Assembly (NCBI GenBank): GCA_019747905.1 | Contig: JAIEQG010000008.1 | Coordinates: 24,815-88,814, forward strand | DNA: 64,000 nt | From: Burkholderiales bacterium | GTDB taxonomy: Bacteria > Pseudomonadota > Gammaproteobacteria > Burkholderiales > Ga0077523 | Reading direction: 5' to 3' | Shown: in pieces, positions 31,694-41,447 of the stretch | Layout of the letters: every line of letters begins with the position of its first letter | Position numbering within the stretch: the stretch's first letter is position 1 | Notes under the pieces: generated by a model | What the model was told of the DNA's origin: nothing | The model's input: the letters and a program-made list of their open reading frames with translations, nothing else | Database searches by the model: none | Position numbers and translations under genes: made by a program

Positions 31694-33172
31694 ATGTCGC
31701 CGAACCACGCCACCCTCTCCACCCTGCGCGACCGCCATCCGGCCTGGAGGCTGCTGGCCTCGCCGCACGCGCCGCTCGTGGCGAGTTTCCTGCACCGGGT
31801 GTTCGTGACGCCGAACGTCCGAGTGATGAACGAGGCGGATCTTGCTGAGGCGTTGGAGGACGAGCTGTTCGCCCTGCGTGAGCGGCTGGGACCGGAGGAG
31901 TACCCCAAGGGCGCGCAGGACTACCTGAACGACTGGGCCTCGCCGGACAAGGGCTGGCTACGCAAGTTCTACAAGCCGGGCACGGACGAGGCGCAGTTCG
32001 ACCTTACACCGGCCACCGAGAAGGCCATCGCCTGGCTGCTGTCGCTGACCGAGCGCCCGTTCGTCGGCACCGCATCGCGCCTGCTCACCCTGTTCGCGCT
32101 GCTGGACCAGATCAGCGCGGGCACAGAGTCCGACCCGATCAAGCGCGTGGCCGACCTGCGCAAGAAGCGCGACGAACTGGACGCCGAGATCGCCCGCGCG
32201 CTGACAGGCGACGTACCGCTGCTGGACGACACGGCGGTCAAGGACCGCTTCCAACAGTTCCAGCAACTGGCTCGCGAGCTGCTGGCCGACTTCCGCGAGG
32301 TGGAGCACAACTTCCGCCTGCTCGACCGCAAGGTGCGGGAGAAGATCGCACTTTGGGAAGGCTCCAAGGGTGCGCTGCTCGACGAGATCTTGGGCGAGCG
32401 CGACGCTATCGGCAATTCCGACCAAGGCCGCAGCTTCCGCGCCTTCTGGGACTTCCTCATGTCCAGTCAGCGACAAGAGGAACTCTCCGAGCGGCTGGAT
32501 CAGGTGCTGGCGCTGCCCGCTGTCGCGGCGCTGAAGCCCGAACCTCGCACCCGCCGCGTGCATCACGACTGGCTGGAAGCGGGAGAACACACGCAGCGTA
32601 CGGTGGCCCAGCTGTCGCAGCAACTGCGCCGCTTCCTCGACGACCGGGCCTTCCTGGAGAACCGCCGCATCCTGGACCTCTTGCACAGTATCGAGAGCAA
32701 TGCGCTTGGCATCCGCGCGGCCACGCCCTCCAGCACGGTGATACACATCGACGCCATGGGCGCGGACATCGAACTGCCGCTGGAGCGACCCTTGTTCACG
32801 CCAAGCGTAAAGCCGCGTCTCACCGATCTGGCGCTCGAGGCTGCCGACGACGACGTCGATACCGCGCGCTTGTTCGACCAGATCGTCGTAGACAAGGCAC
32901 GCCTGCGCTCGGCAGTTCAACGCGCACTGCGCCGGCAGCCGCAAATTACGCTGCGCGAGCTGCTGGATGCCGATCCTCTGCGCCAGGGTCTGGCCGAACT
33001 CGTGGCCTATCTGGAGCTGGCCCACGGCGGGGACGGGCGCGACGCCCTCGAGGACCCGCGCGCACTGGTCGACGAAGCCGTGATCGAGCCCATCAGTTGG
33101 CAGGCCAACAACTCAGCGGGCGAAGCCGTGACGCGCGAGGCGCGCCTGCCGCGCGTGATCTTCACGCGCTGA
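31694..33172 (+). CDS. jetA: Wadjet anti-plasmid system protein JetA (DUF3375, kleisin)
   Basis: First gene of a Wadjet defence operon; the MukF/kleisin-like subunit bridging the SMC dimer. 492 residues. The N-terminus LRDRHPAWRLLASPHAPLV is typical of DUF3375. The middle (~130-260) is predicted helical, with a conserved YPKGAQDYLNDWASP block near residue 70. The start at 31694 (ATG, MSPNHATL) is preferred over an in-frame TTG four codons earlier. The stop overlaps the jetB ATG (TGATG), consistent with coupled translation of complex subunits. Confidence 0.93.
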   Translation: MSPNHATLSTLRDRHPAWRLLASPHAPLVASFLHRVFVTPNVRVMNEADLAEALEDELFALRERLGPEEYPKGAQDYLNDWASPDKGWLRKFYKPGTDEAQFDLTPATEKAIAWLLSLTERPFVGTASRLLTLFALLDQISAGTESDPIKRVADLRKKRDELDAEIARALTGDVPLLDDTAVKDRFQQFQQLARELLADFREVEHNFRLLDRKVREKIALWEGSKGALLDEILGERDAIGNSDQGRSFRAFWDFLMSSQRQEELSERLDQVLALPAVAALKPEPRTRRVHHDWLEAGEHTQRTVAQLSQQLRRFLDDRAFLENRRILDLLHSIESNALGIRAATPSSTVIHIDAMGADIELPLERPLFTPSVKPRLTDLALEAADDDVDTARLFDQIVVDKARLRSAVQRALRRQPQITLRELLDADPLRQGLAELVAYLELAHGGDGRDALEDPRALVDEAVIEPISWQANNSAGEAVTREARLPRVIFTR

Positions 33173-33891
33173 TGGCGTCGAGCGGTCAGGGAGACATGAA
33201 CATGGACGATGCACTCCACGAGGACGATGCGGCGCAGACGCCGCCCATTGCGCTGCCGGCGGTGCCCGAGTTGTCGCAGCTGATGGTGCACCTGCTCAAG
33301 GCCGTGCTCTATCGCGACGACGATGAGCGGCTGTGGGCCAGCCTGCTGCGCCTGCAGGCGCGGGTGCGGGAACACGCCGCCGTGCTGCTGCTCGATCTGG
33401 TGCTGGACGAGGCCGAGGGCTACGCCTTCTTGAAGAGCCGTCCGGACCAGGACGAGGCAGAGGGAGCGCCCCGCCTATCGCGGCTCGTCGCGCGCCGGCC
33501 GCTGTCCTACCCGGTGAGCCTGATGCTGGCGCTGCTGCGCAAGCGCATGGCCGAGTTCGACGCCGGCGGAGGTGACACGCGGCTGGTGCTCTCGCGCGAC
33601 GATATCGCCGAGCTGATGCGGGTGTTCCTGCCCGATGGCACGAACGAAGCCCGGCTGATCGACCAGGTGGACGCGACCATCACCAAGGTGGTCGATCTGG
33701 GCTTTATGCGCCGGCTGAAGCCCGCCGCTGGCACGGGACAGGACCGAGGTCACTACGAGGTGCGGCGCATCCTGAAGGCCTTTGTCGACGCGCAGTGGTT
33801 GGCCGAATTTGATGCGCGCCTGGAGGTCTACCGCACGGCGCTGTCGGCCGGCACCGGTCAGGGTGCCAACCAGGATCCGGCCGATGCTTGA
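33172..33891 (+). CDS. jetB: Wadjet protein JetB (DUF4194, KITE/MukE-like)
   Basis: Small winged-helix (KITE) subunit, 239 residues, that sits on the kleisin. The block [22 protein letters not shown] and the later segment [23 protein letters not shown] are DUF4194-like, ending in [16 protein letters not shown]. Three starts are possible: the coupled ATG at 33172, and ATGs at 33196 and 33202; the last has AGGGAG at ideal spacing. It overlaps jetC by 8 bp. Confidence 0.92.
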   Translation: MASSGQGDMNMDDALHEDDAAQTPPIALPAVPELSQLMVHLLKAVLYRDDDERLWASLLRLQARVREHAAVLLLDLVLDEAEGYAFLKSRPDQDEAEGAPRLSRLVARRPLSYPVSLMLALLRKRMAEFDAGGGDTRLVLSRDDIAELMRVFLPDGTNEARLIDQVDATITKVVDLGFMRRLKPAAGTGQDRGHYEVRRILKAFVDAQWLAEFDARLEVYRTALSAGTGQGANQDPADA

Positions 33892-36800
33892 AGCGCCGAC
33901 GCTTGGCCTGGATTTCTTGGCCGACGACAGCCGGGTGGGCTTTCGGCTGCAGCGATTGGAGGTGCTGAACTGGGGCACCTTCGACAAGCGCGTGTGGCGC
34001 TACGAACTCGACGGCCGCAACAGCCTGCTCACAGGCGACATCGGTTCGGGCAAGTCCACGCTGGTCGATGCCATCACTACCTTGTTGGTGCCAGCGCATC
34101 GCGTGGCATACAACAAGGCCGCCGGGGCCGATGTCCGCGAGCGGTCCTTGCGCTCCTACGTGTTGGGCCACTACAAGAGCGAACGCAACGAGGTCACTGG
34201 CAGCGCACGGCCTGTGGCGCTGCGCGATGCGTCGAGCTACTCGGTCATCCTCGGCGTCTTTCGCAACGAGGGCTACGACCAGGCAGTGACCCTGGCCCAG
34301 GTCTTCTGGCTGAAGGACCCGCAGGGTCAACCCGCGCGTCTGTTTGTGGCAGCCCAGCGGGCACTCGCCATCGCCGACGACTTCAGCGGCTTCGGCAGTG
34401 ACATCACGGCCCTGCGCAAGAAGCTGCGGGGCGCGGGTTGCGAACTGGCCGACAGCTTCCCACCTTACGGCGCCTGGTTCCGCCGGCGCTTCGGCATTGA
34501 GCACGAGCAGGCCTTGGAGCTCTTCCACCAGACCGTCTCGATGAAGTCGGTGGGCAACCTCACCGACTTCGTGCGCAGCCACATGCTGGAGCCCTTCGAC
34601 TCCGGGCAACGTATCGAGGCACTGATCCGCCACTTCGATGACCTGGATCGGGCGCATCAGGCGGTGCTCGAGGCCAAGCGGAAGGTGGACTTGCTGACCC
34701 CGCTCGTCGCGGACGGCGCGCGCCACCGGCTGCTTGCGGCCGAGATCCAGGGCTGGCGGGATGCTCGCGATCAACTTCGGGCGTACTTCGCGCAGCTCAA
34801 GGGTGAGCTGCTGGACCGTCGCTTGGACCTGCTGGCGGAGGAAGCTGCGCGGCTCGATGCGCAGATCGAGCGCCTGGAGACGCAGCGTGAAACCGAGCGT
34901 GTTGAAGTCAGCCGCATCGAGCGGGCCCTGCGAGACAACGGCGGCGACCGCTTGGAAGAGCTCGCAGCGGAGATTCGCCGTTTGGAGCAGGACAAGGAAG
35001 AACGCCAGAAGAAGTCCGGCCGCTTCCATGAGCTGCTGGCCCGCATCGACGAGGCGGCGCCGGCCGTTGAAGCGGACTTCCTCGCCCAGCAGCAGGGCAT
35101 CACCCAGCGGGCCGAGGGGTTGCGCGAACGCATCGCCGATTTGGGCAACCGCGAACGCGAAGAGGATTTCGCTTTCCGCAAGGGCCGTGAGGAGCACACC
35201 GCCAGGTCCGACGAGATCGATAGCCTCCAGCGGCGCAAGAGCAACATCGACGCCGCCCAGATTCGCATCCGCGACACGCTGTGCTCTGCCCTCTCGATCG
35301 GTGAGGACGAACTGCCCTTCGCAGGCGAGCTCATCCAGGTGCATGAGGACGAGCGCGATTGGGAGGGCGCCGCCGAGCGGCTGTTGCGCGGCTTCGGTCT
35401 CGCGCTGCTGGTTCCGGATGCTCACTACAAGACCGTTGCGGACTGGGTGGACCGCCAGCACCTGGGCGCCCGCCTGGTGTACTTCCATGTGCGTCCGCGA
35501 AAGACTCGGCAGAGCGCGGCTCTGCATCCGCAGTCACTGGTGCGCAAGCTAGTCATCAAGCCGGATTCGCCACACTACGAGTGGTTGGAGCAGGAGCTTC
35601 GCCAACGCTTCGATGTGGTCTGCTGTGACACCGGCGAGCAGTTCCGTCGCGAGACCCGCGGCGTCACGCGTGCCGGTCAGATCAAGGACCCGAGCGGGCG
35701 CCACGAGAAGGATGACCGCAGTCGTATCGAAGACCGCAGCCGCTACGTGCTCGGCTGGAGCAACGCCGACAAGCTACGTGCGTTGCGTGATCAGCGCCAG
35801 CGCCTGGAGGAAAAGTTGGCCACCTTGGGGCAGCGGATCGGCGAGATTCAGCAGGCACGCAAGGATCTCGAAGGACGGCTGGAGACGCTCGCACGGCTGG
35901 AGGAATTCACCCGATTCGCGGAGATCGACTGGATGAGCCTGGCCCGCCAGATTGCCGCACTCACCGACGAACGTGCGCAGCTGGAGGCCGCATCGGACAC
36001 CCTGCAAGAGCTGGGGCGCCAGCTCAAGGCGGCGCAGGATCGGTTTGGCGAGATCGAGCTCAAGCGGTCCGACGCGCTGGGCAAGCGGGGCGAGTTCAAG
36101 AGCAAACGAGAGACGGCGCAGGCGATGCGGGATCAGGCCGGCAGCGTGTGGGACGACGCCCCCCTGACCGATGCCCAGATCGCGCGCCTTGATGGCTGGC
36201 GCTCGACTGCGTTGGGCGAGCATCAGCTGTCGGTCGAGTCCTGCGACAACCGCGAGCAGGAGGTGCGCAAGTGGCTGCAGGAGCGTATCGACGCGGAAGA
36301 CAAGCGCATGGCCCGCCTGACCGAGCGCATCGTCAACGCCATGCGCGGCTTCAAGGAGGAATTCAAGGCCGAGACGGTCGAGATGGACGTGAGCCTGGCG
36401 GCGCTGCCGGAGTACGAGCGGATGCTCACCGGCTTGAAGAGCGACGACCTGCCGCGATTCGAAGCGCGGTTCAAGGAGCTGCTCACCGTCAACACCATCA
36501 ACGAGATCGCCAACTTCAATGCCCAGCTCGGCCGCGAGCGGGGGACGATCAGGGAGCGCGTCGACGTCATCAACCGGTCGCTCCAGGCCATCGACTACAA
36601 CCCCGGTCGGTACATCAAGCTGGTGGCGCTGCCCAGCCCGGATGCGGACATCCGGGACTTTCAGCAGGATCTGCGCGCATGCACCGAGGGGGCGCTGACG
36701 GACTCGGCGGACGAGCAGTATTCGGAAACCAAGTTCCTACAGGTCAAGGCCATCATCGACCGCTTCCGAGGTCGCGAAGGACAGTCGGACGCCGACCTGC

Positions 36801-37294
36801 GTTGGACTGCCAAAGTCACCGACGTGCGCAACTGGTTCCTGTTCTCGGCCAGCGAGCGCTGGCACGCCGACGGTGCCGAGCACGAGCACTACTCGGACTC
36901 GGGTGGCAAGTCGGGCGGTCAGAAGGAGAAGCTGGCCTACACCGTGCTGGCGGCGAGCCTGGCCTACCAGTTCGGGCTGGAATGGGGCACCGTGCGTTCG
37001 CGGTCGTTCCGCTTCGTCGTGATCGACGAAGCTTTCGGGCGGGGGTCGGACGAGTCGGCGCAGTACGGGCTGCGCCTGTTCCAGCAGCTCCACCTGCAGC
37101 TCTTGATTGTCACGCCGCTGCAGAAGATTCACATCATCGAGCCCTTCGTAGCCAGCGTCGGCTTCGTGCACAACGAGGACGGGCGCGACTCGCGGCTGCG
37201 CTGCCTGTCGATCGAGGAGTACCGGGCGCACAAAGCTGCAGGGACGGCGGACAGAATGGCCGAAGCACGAGCTACCGGAGACGGCGCGGCATGA
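33884..37294 (+). CDS. jetC: Wadjet SMC-like ATPase JetC
   Basis: MukB-like SMC motor that extrudes plasmid DNA loops. 1136 residues. Walker [10 protein letters not shown] lies at residues 51-59. Long coiled-coil arms fill ~200-900, with a hinge-like segment near 470-560. The ABC signature [14 protein letters not shown] lies near 1005, and Walker [15 protein letters not shown] near 1043. All ATPase motifs are intact, so the system looks functional. The ATG lies within the jetB 3' end. Its stop overlaps jetD (ATGA). Confidence 0.96.
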   Translation: MLEAPTLGLDFLADDSRVGFRLQRLEVLNWGTFDKRVWRYELDGRNSLLTGDIGSGKSTLVDAITTLLVPAHRVAYNKAAGADVRERSLRSYVLGHYKSERNEVTGSARPVALRDASSYSVILGVFRNEGYDQAVTLAQVFWLKDPQGQPARLFVAAQRALAIADDFSGFGSDITALRKKLRGAGCELADSFPPYGAWFRRRFGIEHEQALELFHQTVSMKSVGNLTDFVRSHMLEPFDSGQRIEALIRHFDDLDRAHQAVLEAKRKVDLLTPLVADGARHRLLAAEIQGWRDARDQLRAYFAQLKGELLDRRLDLLAEEAARLDAQIERLETQRETERVEVSRIERALRDNGGDRLEELAAEIRRLEQDKEERQKKSGRFHELLARIDEAAPAVEADFLAQQQGITQRAEGLRERIADLGNREREEDFAFRKGREEHTARSDEIDSLQRRKSNIDAAQIRIRDTLCSALSIGEDELPFAGELIQVHEDERDWEGAAERLLRGFGLALLVPDAHYKTVADWVDRQHLGARLVYFHVRPRKTRQSAALHPQSLVRKLVIKPDSPHYEWLEQELRQRFDVVCCDTGEQFRRETRGVTRAGQIKDPSGRHEKDDRSRIEDRSRYVLGWSNADKLRALRDQRQRLEEKLATLGQRIGEIQQARKDLEGRLETLARLEEFTRFAEIDWMSLARQIAALTDERAQLEAASDTLQELGRQLKAAQDRFGEIELKRSDALGKRGEFKSKRETAQAMRDQAGSVWDDAPLTDAQIARLDGWRSTALGEHQLSVESCDNREQEVRKWLQERIDAEDKRMARLTERIVNAMRGFKEEFKAETVEMDVSLAALPEYERMLTGLKSDDLPRFEARFKELLTVNTINEIANFNAQLGRERGTIRERVDVINRSLQAIDYNPGRYIKLVALPSPDADIRDFQQDLRACTEGALTDSADEQYSETKFLQVKAIIDRFRGREGQSDADLRWTAKVTDVRNWFLFSASERWHADGAEHEHYSDSGGKSGGQKEKLAYTVLAASLAYQFGLEWGTVRSRSFRFVVIDEAFGRGSDESAQYGLRLFQQLHLQLLIVTPLQKIHIIEPFVASVGFVHNEDGRDSRLRCLSIEEYRAHKAAGTADRMAEARATGDGAA

Positions 37295-38484
37295 TGAGCT
37301 GGACCTCGCCGGCAGACCTGCGCGTTCAGGTCCAACGCTTGTGGGATAGGGGCGATTTGCTGCGAGCGACAGTGACGGACGCCATTTCGTGGCCGCTGCG
37401 CCTTGACCTGAAGGCCCCCTCGGCTTCCGACCTGTCCGACCGCTTCGAAGCCGTGCGTGACTGGGTGCGCGACGTCGCCGATACCCCCCAGGTTCGGATC
37501 GAATGGCGTGAGCGGAACCACCGCGTCCAAGGACTGCAGCGGCTCCCGGCGTTCGTCTGGCTGGACGGCCTGCAGGACGCGTTGGCGTTTATCGGCAAGG
37601 GACGTCAAGCGCAACAATTCGAGGCCTTGTGGCAACAGACGGCTGCCACTCAGCCAGCGCTGCTGTCGTGGTTGGCTCAGCGGCCGATCCAGGCCCTCCA
37701 CCTGGTCGACCGTTGGGAGCGTCTCTTGGCCGTCGTCGCATGGCTGCAAGCGCATCCTCGGCCGGGCATCTACCTGCGCCAGCTCGACGTTCCCGGGGTG
37801 GACAGCAAGTTCATCGAGGCCCAACGAGGCGTGTTGACCGAGTTGCTGGGCCTGGGACTACCAGCAGAAGTCATCGAGACCGGGGCAACCGGCGTCGCGC
37901 AGTTCGCTCGCCGGTTCGGCTTCCTGGAAAAACCGGCGCGGATTCGATTCCGTCTGCTCGACGCGTCCTTGCCCAGCCTGCCAGGTTGTGCAGGCCTGCC
38001 CGACATCACGCTGGACGCTGCGAGCTTCGCGGCACTGGCGCTGCCCGTCGAGCAAGTCTTCATCACCGAGAACGAGACCAATTTCCTTGCCTTCCCGGAG
38101 GTGGCGGGCGCCATCGTCGTCTTCGGCGCGGGCTACGGTTGGGAGGCGCTGGCGCGCGCCGTGTGGCTGTCTCGGTGCCAGCTGCACTACTGGGGCGACA
38201 TCGACACCCACGGGTTCGCAATCCTCGATCAGCTACGCGGATGCTTTCCCGGCGCAGAGTCCCTCCTCATGGACCGGGAGACGCTCCTTGCCCACCGCCT
38301 GCATTGGGGCGAGGAGCCCGAGCCTGCGCGCCACGACTTGTTGCGCCTTACGGCCGAAGAAGCGGCCGTCTATGACGACCTCCGGTTCGATCGGCTCCGG
38401 CCGAGACTGCGGCTTGAGCAGGAGCGCGTGGGATTCGACTGGTTGACCGCCCAGCTGCGCAACAGGTTGCGAAGAGACCGATAA
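37291..38484 (+). CDS. jetD: Wadjet nuclease JetD (DUF3322/DUF2220, toprim)
   Basis: DNA-cleaving subunit that cuts small circular DNA caught by JetABC. 397 residues: N-terminal DUF3322-like arm (~1-190) and C-terminal DUF2220 toprim-like domain. The toprim glutamate context [12 protein letters not shown] and the DxD motif in [13 protein letters not shown] (near residue 302) are both present, so the catalytic metal site is preserved. The order jetA-B-C-D with overlapping genes is the standard type I layout. Confidence 0.95.
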   Translation: MMSWTSPADLRVQVQRLWDRGDLLRATVTDAISWPLRLDLKAPSASDLSDRFEAVRDWVRDVADTPQVRIEWRERNHRVQGLQRLPAFVWLDGLQDALAFIGKGRQAQQFEALWQQTAATQPALLSWLAQRPIQALHLVDRWERLLAVVAWLQAHPRPGIYLRQLDVPGVDSKFIEAQRGVLTELLGLGLPAEVIETGATGVAQFARRFGFLEKPARIRFRLLDASLPSLPGCAGLPDITLDAASFAALALPVEQVFITENETNFLAFPEVAGAIVVFGAGYGWEALARAVWLSRCQLHYWGDIDTHGFAILDQLRGCFPGAESLLMDRETLLAHRLHWGEEPEPARHDLLRLTAEEAAVYDDLRFDRLRPRLRLEQERVGFDWLTAQLRNRLRRDR

Positions 38485-38502
38485 AAGACTATATTCAGTC
38501 TT
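38467..38502 (+). promoter_or_regulatory. promoter/operator of the toxin-antitoxin pair
   Basis: A -35-like TTGCGA (38467-38472), a 17-nt spacer and a -10-like TATATT (38490-38495). The -10 is embedded in an inverted repeat, AAGACT-ATATTC-AGTCTT. That layout is expected for an autorepressed toxin-antitoxin operon. It begins within the last codons of jetD, so the pair has its own transcription start. Confidence 0.7.
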
Positions 38503-38525
38503 ATCCTACCAGCTGGAGCAGAGCC

Positions 38526-38801
38526 GTGCGCTACTCATCCCAAGTCAGACCCATCAGCTACCTCAAGGCCAATGCCGCCGAGGTGCTGACCCACCTTGCC
38601 GAAAACCGGGAGCCCTTGGTCATCACGCAGAACGGGGAAGCCAAAGCCGTACTGCAAGACGTTGCGTCCTTCGAGGAAACGCAGGAGACCTTGGCCTTGC
38701 TGAAGATCCTGGCGCTCGGGCAGCAGGACGTCGAGATGGGCCGGGTCAAGCCAGTTGCCGATGTGGTGGCGCGCCTGCGCGCGAAGCGGGCCGCGGCCTG
38801 A
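38526..38801 (+). CDS. Phd/YefM-family type II antitoxin
   Basis: 91-residue antitoxin. The N-terminal YSSQVRPISYLKANAAEVLTHLAENREPLVI is the Phd/YefM DNA-binding fold, followed by NGEAKAVLQDV and a C-terminal helical segment expected to wrap the toxin. The start is a GTG with GGAG upstream (38515-38518). It should repress the palindromic promoter just upstream. The toxin ATG overlaps its stop (TGATG). Confidence 0.9.
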   Translation: MRYSSQVRPISYLKANAAEVLTHLAENREPLVITQNGEAKAVLQDVASFEETQETLALLKILALGQQDVEMGRVKPVADVVARLRAKRAAA

Positions 38802-39142
38802 TGGCCGGCAAGCCGACCGGGTACGAGGTTCTTCTGACCGAGGGTGCAGAGCAGGACCTGGCGGCGCTGCACGACTACATCACCGAGTTCGACAGCGTGG
38901 CCAATGCCGACAACGTACTCGAGCGGTTGATGATGGTCGTGGAGGGGCTCACCGCGTTCCCAGAGCGCGGGAGCTACCCCAAGGAACTCGTGGCACTGGG
39001 CATCAAGGAGTACCGTCAGACTGCATTCAAGCCCTACCGCGTGATCTATCGCGTCCTGGGTAGCCGGGTCGTCATCTACCTGATCGTCGATGGCCGCCGG
39101 GACATGCAGTCCGTGCTGGCGCGCCGGCTGCTGGGCGCTTGA
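38801..39142 (+). CDS. RelE/ParE-family toxin
   Basis: 113-residue toxin. Family features are TEGAEQDLAALHDYI at the N-terminus, the LTAFPERGSYPKEL segment, and the beta strands EYRQTAFKPYRVIYRV and VVIYLIVDGRRDMQSVLARRLL. RelE-type mRNA cleavage and ParE-type gyrase inhibition cannot be told apart from sequence alone. It closes the accessory block that begins after the tmRNA. Confidence 0.9.
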   Translation: MAGKPTGYEVLLTEGAEQDLAALHDYITEFDSVANADNVLERLMMVVEGLTAFPERGSYPKELVALGIKEYRQTAFKPYRVIYRVLGSRVVIYLIVDGRRDMQSVLARRLLGA

Positions 39143-39494
39143 CCGACGGCGTCCCGCATGGTCCCGATCTATTGCTTTGCATTGCAGCAATGCCGGCTTC
39201 GCATGGTCATTCAAGCGCTACCAACGACAAAGAGCTCGCCATCCGGCGGGCTTTTCTTTTTGGACAACGCGGTACCGATGAGCATCCGCTTTCGGGCTGG
39301 ACGACCGGTGGTTGGTTCGGTGAACTGATCGTCGCAACGTACCCATCGCGACCCGGGCTCCCCTGAACGCGCGGCGGCGCCGGGCCGTGATCTCCAGCGG
39401 ACTCCCGCTCGTGACCGCGCGCAGAACCCCAAGCCTGCCGGCACCGAGGCATCGTCCATGCCGAAGCGATGACCGCAACCGGCGCGAGACGCTC
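39143..39494. other. toxin to HIBYL-CoA hydrolase spacer
   Basis: About 350 bp without a supported gene. It holds the terminator at 39234-39262. At ~39220-39232 the text TACCAACGACAAAGAG recalls the CACCAACAAAGAC that follows the tmRNA, a possible trace of an island border. The rest shows nothing I can name. Confidence 0.4.
39234..39262 (+). terminator. rho-independent terminator after the toxin gene
   Basis: Stem GCTCGCC-ATCC-GGCGGGC (one G-T pair) followed by TTTTCTTTTT. It ends the toxin-antitoxin transcript. It may originally have been the chromosomal tmRNA terminator displaced by insertion. Confidence 0.85.
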
Positions 39495-40646
39495 TCAGCC
39501 TCTCAAGTCATCCAACGGATTCTTCCCCTGCCATGCCTCCCAAGGCACCGCAAAATGCTCCGCCACCCACGCCTGCGTCATCCGATCTAACGTCGGCGGC
39601 GTCCACTGAGCCTTGTTGTCCTTGTCCACCAACCGCGCCCGTACGCCCTCGACAAAATCGGGATGCTCGCAGCACTGCAGGGCAACGATGAGTTCCACGC
39701 GGAACACTTCCGCGAGGCTCATCCGTTTCGCGCGATGCCACAGCTCCCAGATCAGCGCGAACGTCGTCGGGGAACCTCCGGCCAACGCCGTAGTCGCACC
39801 GCGTAGCCAAGCGTCTTCGCCTTCGTAGGCGGCGATCGCGGCCAGCACTTCGGCGAGCGTGTCGCCATCGGTCATGCGCGCGATGGCTTCCTCGTGCTTG
39901 CGCACGTTCGACTCGGGCTTTGCATCGGCAGCCCGTGCGGCCAACCGACGCAGCATTTTCGAGAGCACGATGCGATTGTCTGCGCCGGAATCGGTCCAGG
40001 CAGCGGTGGCCAAACTTTCCATCACCGCCTCGCGGTCTTCACTGGGCAGGAAGAAGTCACCCAGCCCAACCGCCAAGGCATCGTGCCCGTTCAGCGGCGC
40101 CGCCGTCAGCCCCAGGAACAGGCCCACGCGCCCCGGCATGCGCGGCAGGAACCAGCTCCCGCCCACATCGGGAAAGAGCCCGATGTTGATCTCGGGCATT
40201 GCGATACGCGAAGTCTCGGTTACGATGCGGTGGCTCGCGCCCACCAGCAGCCCGAGCCCGCCTCCCATCACGATGCCGGTACCCCAGACGAGCACGGGCT
40301 TCGGGTAGGTGTGGATGCGATAGTCGAGCCGATACTCCTCGCCGAAGAACGCGGCGGCCTGGGGCACCGGTCCCGGCCCCTGATGCGCGAGGATCGCCGC
40401 GCGCAGCGAACGCACGTCGGCGCCCGCGCAGAACGCCCTGGACCCGGTGCCGTCCAGCACGACGCAGGCGACTTTCGGATCGTCGGCCCACTTCACCATC
40501 GCCGCGTCGAGCGCGCGGATCATTTCCAGCGTCAGCGAGTTGAGTGCCTTCTCGACGTTGAGAGTCGCAATCCCGACGCGGTGGCCGCTTGCCGTGGCGG
40601 CTTCACGAACCAGGACGGCGGGTGGATTCTCGCCTGCTTCAGCCAT
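39495..40646 (-). CDS. 3-hydroxyisobutyryl-CoA hydrolase-like crotonase-fold protein
   Basis: 383 residues, longer than enoyl-CoA hydratases (~260) and in the range of HIBYL-CoA hydrolase (valine catabolism). The crotonase oxyanion segment SRAFCAGADVRSL is present. The hydrolase-type catalytic block MPEINIGLFPDVGGSWFLPR supplies E152 and D160. The C-terminal helical extension (EDAWLRGATTALAGGSPTTFALIWELW) is typical. Strict substrate not assignable; no other valine genes are nearby. It stands alone, on the strand opposite the jet block. Confidence 0.88.
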   Translation of the reverse strand: MAEAGENPPAVLVREAATASGHRVGIATLNVEKALNSLTLEMIRALDAAMVKWADDPKVACVVLDGTGSRAFCAGADVRSLRAAILAHQGPGPVPQAAAFFGEEYRLDYRIHTYPKPVLVWGTGIVMGGGLGLLVGASHRIVTETSRIAMPEINIGLFPDVGGSWFLPRMPGRVGLFLGLTAAPLNGHDALAVGLGDFFLPSEDREAVMESLATAAWTDSGADNRIVLSKMLRRLAARAADAKPESNVRKHEEAIARMTDGDTLAEVLAAIAAYEGEDAWLRGATTALAGGSPTTFALIWELWHRAKRMSLAEVFRVELIVALQCCEHPDFVEGVRARLVDKDNKAQWTPPTLDRMTQAWVAEHFAVPWEAWQGKNPLDDLRG

Positions 40647-40850
40647 GGTCTTGCCCCCGCTTCGGGAACGTTCGGATGTTCATTCGGTCTCCTCGGTCGA
40701 TCCGCAACTCGTGATTGTCGTGGACCCATGCGACTCACGGCAATGCCGAGCCGCAATGCCTCCCGGACAGGTGGGGACTTTCGCCGACGGTGGCGCCGGA
40801 TCGCTTGCGCTAAACTCCACCCGTCGTTCATTCAACCGCACGAGAACACG

Positions 40851-41369
40851 ATGTTTCCGAAATCCTCCCTAGCCCTGACGGCGCTCGCCGCCACGCTTTG
40901 CTCCACCCTTCCCGCCCTGGCCGACGGCACCGCCGCCGCCCAGTACAAGTCCGGGACGCTGACGGTCGACGTGTCCGGGCCCGACGTCAGCATGCAGTTG
41001 CGCCTGCCCATGACCCGCGCCGACGCCTCGAGCGGCGGTGCCAAGCAGACGCTGGAACCGGCCGAGGTGGTGGCCCGCCTGAAGCAGGCCGACAAGCTGT
41101 TCGTCTTTCCGGAAAAGGCCAAGTGCCAGGTGGAGAACGCCAATGCGTTCGTCGTCGACACCCAGGGCCGCCCCACCACCGGCGACGGGAACATCCAGGC
41201 CATGTACCGCTTCCGCTGTGACGGCGCGACCGCGGCCCGCATCGACAAGATCGGCTTCCGCCTGGCCGATCAGATTCCGGGGCTCGACAAGCTCAAGCTG
41301 CAGGTGGCCACCGACAAGGGCGACGTCGCGAAGGAACTGTCGCCCGCGTCGGGCGACGTGACGCTCTAG
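40851..41369 (+). CDS. exported DUF2796/ZrgA-like protein
   Basis: 172 residues with signal peptide MFPKSSLALTALAATLCSTLPALA. The mature part resembles DUF2796/ZrgA proteins, zinc-responsive periplasmic proteins linked to zinc uptake. It contains DKLFVFPEKAKCQVENA and QAMYRFRCDG, whose two cysteines could form a disulfide. The histidine-rich loop of some ZrgA proteins is absent, so a zinc role is inferred only. No zinc transporter or Zur gene lies nearby. Confidence 0.6.
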   Translation: MFPKSSLALTALAATLCSTLPALADGTAAAQYKSGTLTVDVSGPDVSMQLRLPMTRADASSGGAKQTLEPAEVVARLKQADKLFVFPEKAKCQVENANAFVVDTQGRPTTGDGNIQAMYRFRCDGATAARIDKIGFRLADQIPGLDKLKLQVATDKGDVAKELSPASGDVTL

Positions 41370-41447
41370 CGTTCCTGCCGAGGGCCGCGTCCTGCCGGGG
41401 CGGCCCTCCGCTGCAACGCGTAGGGCCCGCTCCGCGAAGCCGGCGGA

